Below, piece after piece: positions 4,654 through 6,765 of a DNA stretch of 6,765 nt. Position 1 is the first letter of the stretch; each line of letters opens with the position of its first letter. This DNA is from an uncultured bacterium (GTDB lineage: Bacteria > Planctomycetota > UBA1135 > GCA-002686595): positions 1 through 6,765 of the forward strand of contig CADEGS010000233.1 of the NCBI GenBank assembly GCA_902826945.1, given 5' to 3'. The translations under genes were made by a program, and so were the position numbers. The notes under the pieces were generated by a model. The model saw only the letters and a program-made list of their open reading frames with translations, was not told the DNA's origin and did not search any database.

Positions 4654-5786
4654 GCGGCTCGCCGATCCGCTCGCCGGCGGTGCCGTTGCTCCTCGCCGCG
4701 CTCGCCGCCTGCACCGCGGGGCAGGACGAGGGTCCGCCCGCCGGGTCGGCGGAGCAGGCCAAGAGCACGTCGAGCGACGCGAAGGCGCCGGTCGCTCGAG
4801 GCGAGCGCGTCGCCGCGCTCGACAAGGCGATCTTCTACGTCTTCCAGGCCAGAAACGACACCTACTGGTTCGGGAGCAACGAGCGAGGGGTCTACCGCTA
4901 CGACGGGAAGACCCTCGTCCGCTTCACGACGAGGGACGGCCTGGTCAGCGATCGGATCCGCGGCATCCAGGAAGACGGGGCCGGGAACGTCTACTTCACG
5001 ACGTACGAGGGGATCAGCAGGTTCGACGGGCGAGCGTTCACGACGCTGAGCAGCTCCCCGTCGACGGAGTGGACGAAGCGACCCGACGACCTGTGGTTCG
5101 TGGGGCCGCCCGACAGCGGCACGGTCTACCGCTACGACGGGACGGTGCTCCACCGGTTGACGCTCCCGAAGACCAGGATCGGCGAGGAGGTGGCCGCGCG
5201 CTTCCCGCGCTCCCGCTTCCCGAACGCGATCTTCAGCCCGTACGACGTCTACACCATCGCGAGGGACCGCGCAGGTGACCTCTGGTTCGGCACCGCCTGC
5301 GCCGGAGCGTGTCGCTTCGACGGGCAGACCTTCGCCTGGCTGTACGAGGACCACCTGACGAACATCGAGGGCGGCGGCTCGTTCGGCATCCGCTCCGTCC
5401 TCGAGGACGCGTCGGGGGCCTTCTGGCTCTGCAACACCCGCCACCGCTTCCGGGTCGGCGCCGAGGACGCGCCCGAGCCGGAGGAGGGCCAGGTCCGCTA
5501 CGCGCGAGAGAAGGGGATCGAGCTGGAGGCGCCCGACGGGAAGGACCGCGTCTACTTCATGTCCGCCGTCCTGGACGAGAAGGGCGCGCTGTGGTTCGCG
5601 TCCACCGACTCCGGCGTGTGGCGGTACGACGGGGACGAGGTGACCCGCTATCCGATCAAGGACGGCGCCGACGATGTCACGCTGTTCTCGATCGTGCAGG
5701 ACAACCGCGGCGACCTGTGGCTCGGCACGCACGAGGCCGGAGCGTATCGATTCGACGGCAAGACGTTCGAGCCCTTCGTGCCGTGA
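4650..5786 (+). CDS. Seven-bladed 'two-component regulator propeller' lipoprotein
   Basis: The product is 378 residues. A lipoprotein signal ends in the lipobox L18-A19-A20-C21, followed by a low-complexity linker (about 22-50), so the protein should be tethered to a membrane by its lipidated cysteine. The rest is a beta-propeller built from the Reg_prop-type repeat G-D-L-W-F-G-T, then G-x-Y-R-F/Y-D-G, then a strand. Repeat cores are centred at W73, Y115 (a Trp-to-Tyr variant), W149, W212, W259, W315 and W357, which gives seven blades; the fifth lacks the usual YRYDG half. In the best-known relatives this propeller is the periplasmic sensor of hybrid histidine kinases that detect polysaccharides. 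Here it stands alone, with no kinase or response regulator domain. The start overlaps the acetyltransferase stop by 4 nt (ATGA), with no own Shine-Dalgarno site, pointing to translational coupling. Ligand unknown. Confidence 0.88.
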   Translation: MSGSPIRSPAVPLLLAALAACTAGQDEGPPAGSAEQAKSTSSDAKAPVARGERVAALDKAIFYVFQARNDTYWFGSNERGVYRYDGKTLVRFTTRDGLVSDRIRGIQEDGAGNVYFTTYEGISRFDGRAFTTLSSSPSTEWTKRPDDLWFVGPPDSGTVYRYDGTVLHRLTLPKTRIGEEVAARFPRSRFPNAIFSPYDVYTIARDRAGDLWFGTACAGACRFDGQTFAWLYEDHLTNIEGGGSFGIRSVLEDASGAFWLCNTRHRFRVGAEDAPEPEEGQVRYAREKGIELEAPDGKDRVYFMSAVLDEKGALWFASTDSGVWRYDGDEVTRYPIKDGADDVTLFSIVQDNRGDLWLGTHEAGAYRFDGKTFEPFVP

Positions 5787-5826
5787 GGGCGCAGAGGTGT
5801 CGGGACGTCGGACGCCCATGACGCGC

Positions 5827-5830
5827 GAGG
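5827..5830 (+). promoter_or_regulatory. Ribosome binding site supporting a GTG start
   Basis: GAGG lies 7 nt before the GTG at 5838 and decides this start for the four-helix membrane gene. The nearby ATG at 5818 is out of frame with it. Confidence 0.55.
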
Positions 5831-5837
5831 TCCAGCG

Positions 5838-6335
5838 GTGAGCATCCGGAACCGGGTCGCGTTCCCGTGCATCGCCATTCCGGCGCTCGTCGAGCTCGGC
5901 CTCGGGCTCGTCTATCTCACGGCTTCGGAGGTGATGCCGTACCACCGGGACGCCCTCGGAGTCGAGTGGGCCCGGCTCGAGCCGGGCGTGCGCGCGCTGC
6001 TGATGACGCTCGTGAACGGATACGGCAGCACGCACCTCGCGGTCGGCGTCGCGCTGGGCGCGCTCCTGCTCTTCCCGCTGCGTCGTGGTCACGCCTGGGC
6101 TCGCTGGGCGCTCCTGGCCGTCGGCTTCCCGGTCCTCGGCGGGACGGCGTTCTTCTCCGCACGACTCGCTGCCAGCACCGGTGCGAGCGTGCCGTGGCAA
6201 GGGGCGGTCATCCTGCTGCTGCTCTTTCTCGTGGGGGTCGCGCTCGCCGACCCGAGCGCGGTCGCTCGACGCTCGCTCGCGCCCGAAGGGGAGCCGGCGA
6301 GACGCGTGGAAACGAGATCCGAGGAGACGCGATGA
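5838..6335 (+). CDS. Four-helix membrane protein of unknown function, 165 aa
   Basis: I do not recognise a named family. Four hydrophobic segments are visible at about 9-30 (FPCIAIPALV to YLTA), 52-80 (through ALLLFP), 88-111 (ARWALLAVGF to ARLAA) and 119-138 (PWQGAVILLL to VALAD). A polar loop between helices 1 and 2 carries MPYHRDALGVEW (34-45), and an Arg/Glu-rich tail (144-165) probably lies in the cytoplasm. The Y36-H37 and H66 near membrane faces could be functional, but nothing proves it. Translation starts at GTG with a GAGG site. The gene sits 51 nt after the propeller lipoprotein, and its stop overlaps the VOC gene's start as ATGA, so it is probably co-transcribed with both. The tail is the least membrane-like part and may not be conserved. 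Confidence 0.78.
   Translation: MSIRNRVAFPCIAIPALVELGLGLVYLTASEVMPYHRDALGVEWARLEPGVRALLMTLVNGYGSTHLAVGVALGALLLFPLRRGHAWARWALLAVGFPVLGGTAFFSARLAASTGASVPWQGAVILLLLFLVGVALADPSAVARRSLAPEGEPARRVETRSEETR
6321..6326 (+). promoter_or_regulatory. Ribosome binding site of the VOC gene, inside the preceding gene
   Basis: GAGGAG ends 5 nt before the ATG at 6332 and lies within the last codons of the four-helix membrane gene. The VOC gene can therefore recruit ribosomes itself despite the 4-nt stop/start overlap. Confidence 0.6.
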
Positions 6336-6765
6336 CCGTCGAGCGCATGGACAACGTCGGCATCGTGGTGGAGGACCTCGACGCCGCCGTCGCGTTCTTC
6401 GCCGAGCTCGGGCTCGAGCTCGAGGGGCGCGCTCCGATCGAAGGAGACTGGGCGGACGGCGTCACCGGCCTGCGCGACATGCGGGTCGAGATCGCCATGA
6501 TGCGCACCCCCGATGGCCACGGCCGTCTCGAGCTCTCGCGCTTCCTGGCGCCGCCCGCGGTCGCCGACCACCGCAACGCGCCGGTGAACGCTCTCGGCTA
6601 CCTGCGCGTCATGTTCACCGTCGCGGACCTCGACGACACGCTCGCCCGGCTCCGCCGCCGAGGCGCGAAGCTCGTCGGCAGGGTGGCCCAGCACCGAGAC
6701 AGCTATCGGCTCTGCTACGTCCGAGGCCCGGAGGGGATCCTGATCGGGCTCGCCCAGGAGCTGGG
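6332..6765 (+). CDS. VOC family protein (glyoxalase/bleomycin-resistance/dioxygenase fold), 3' end cut by the window
   Basis: The frame opens at ATG 6332 and runs off the right edge after 144 complete codons with no stop. The last visible residues (GPEGILIGLAQEL) are close to the usual end of the family, so few are missing. Two babababb-type VOC halves can be read: MDNVGIVVEDLDAAVAFFAELGLELEGR-like residues 6-33 and GYLRVMFTVADLDDTLARL at 89-107. They are joined by RLELSRFLAP (65-74). E67 sits at one expected metal-ligand position. The usual His at the start of strand one is N8, Y90/R92 stand where a His often occurs, and the final Glu is replaced by G139, so a standard metalloenzyme site is not intact. 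Members bind small molecules (resistance, epimerase or isomerase roles). The exact role is unknown. The start overlaps the preceding stop by 4 nt and has a good GAGGAG site. Confidence 0.88.
   Translation, partial: MTVERMDNVGIVVEDLDAAVAFFAELGLELEGRAPIEGDWADGVTGLRDMRVEIAMMRTPDGHGRLELSRFLAPPAVADHRNAPVNALGYLRVMFTVADLDDTLARLRRRGAKLVGRVAQHRDSYRLCYVRGPEGILIGLAQEL

Noticed and set aside
4437..6200. A 587-codon minus-strand open frame opposite the propeller gene
   Set aside because: Its sequence is the antisense shadow of regular propeller repeats and contains no recognisable domain.

Overview
This is a GC-rich window (roughly 70% G+C by eye) from a bacterial chromosome. All recognisable genes lie on the + strand, and genes or gene fragments cover nearly all of it. 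The exported hydrolase with a short signal peptide, the lipoprotein carrying an LAAC lipobox, the mixed use of Shine-Dalgarno sites and the household families suggest a free-living Gram-negative-type high-GC lineage such as Planctomycetota, Myxococcota or a related group. The sequence alone does not settle the phylum. There is no phage, transposase, CRISPR array, rRNA or complete tRNA.

Left part (1-2008): the tail of a DUF4143-type AAA ATPase runs in from the left edge. It is followed by an exported spherulation-specific family 4 (spherulin-4-like) protein, then a 231-nt spacer with a cluster of short palindromes. Next come two small genes: a 72-residue soluble helical protein of unknown function and an 80-residue two-helix membrane protein.

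Middle part (2009-3573): a 149-nt spacer carries a striking 16-nt match to the anticodon arm of tRNA-Gly(UCC), overlapping a second palindrome and followed by an 8-bp hairpin. It leads into an exported serine alpha/beta hydrolase of the tripeptidyl/proline-aminopeptidase type with a complete Ser-Asp-His triad.

Right part (3574-6765): a membrane-anchored zinc-ribbon protein is followed by a four-gene run that looks like one transcription unit. Its members are an aminoglycoside 6'-N-acetyltransferase-like GNAT enzyme, a seven-bladed 'two-component regulator propeller' lipoprotein, a four-helix membrane protein, and a VOC (glyoxalase/bleomycin-resistance fold) protein cut by the right edge. Two of the three junctions are 4-nt ATGA stop/start overlaps and the third is a 51-nt gap. 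The run therefore appears to be co-transcribed and partly translationally coupled, though the genes have no obvious shared pathway.

Most of the window is ordinary accessory or household gene content. I do not see a convincing new multi-gene system. The items most worth a second look are the tRNA-Gly anticodon-arm-like element at 2061-2081, the chromosomal AAC(6')-like gene with a hairpin against its ribosome binding site, its coupling to a propeller lipoprotein, and the palindrome cluster at 1317-1347.
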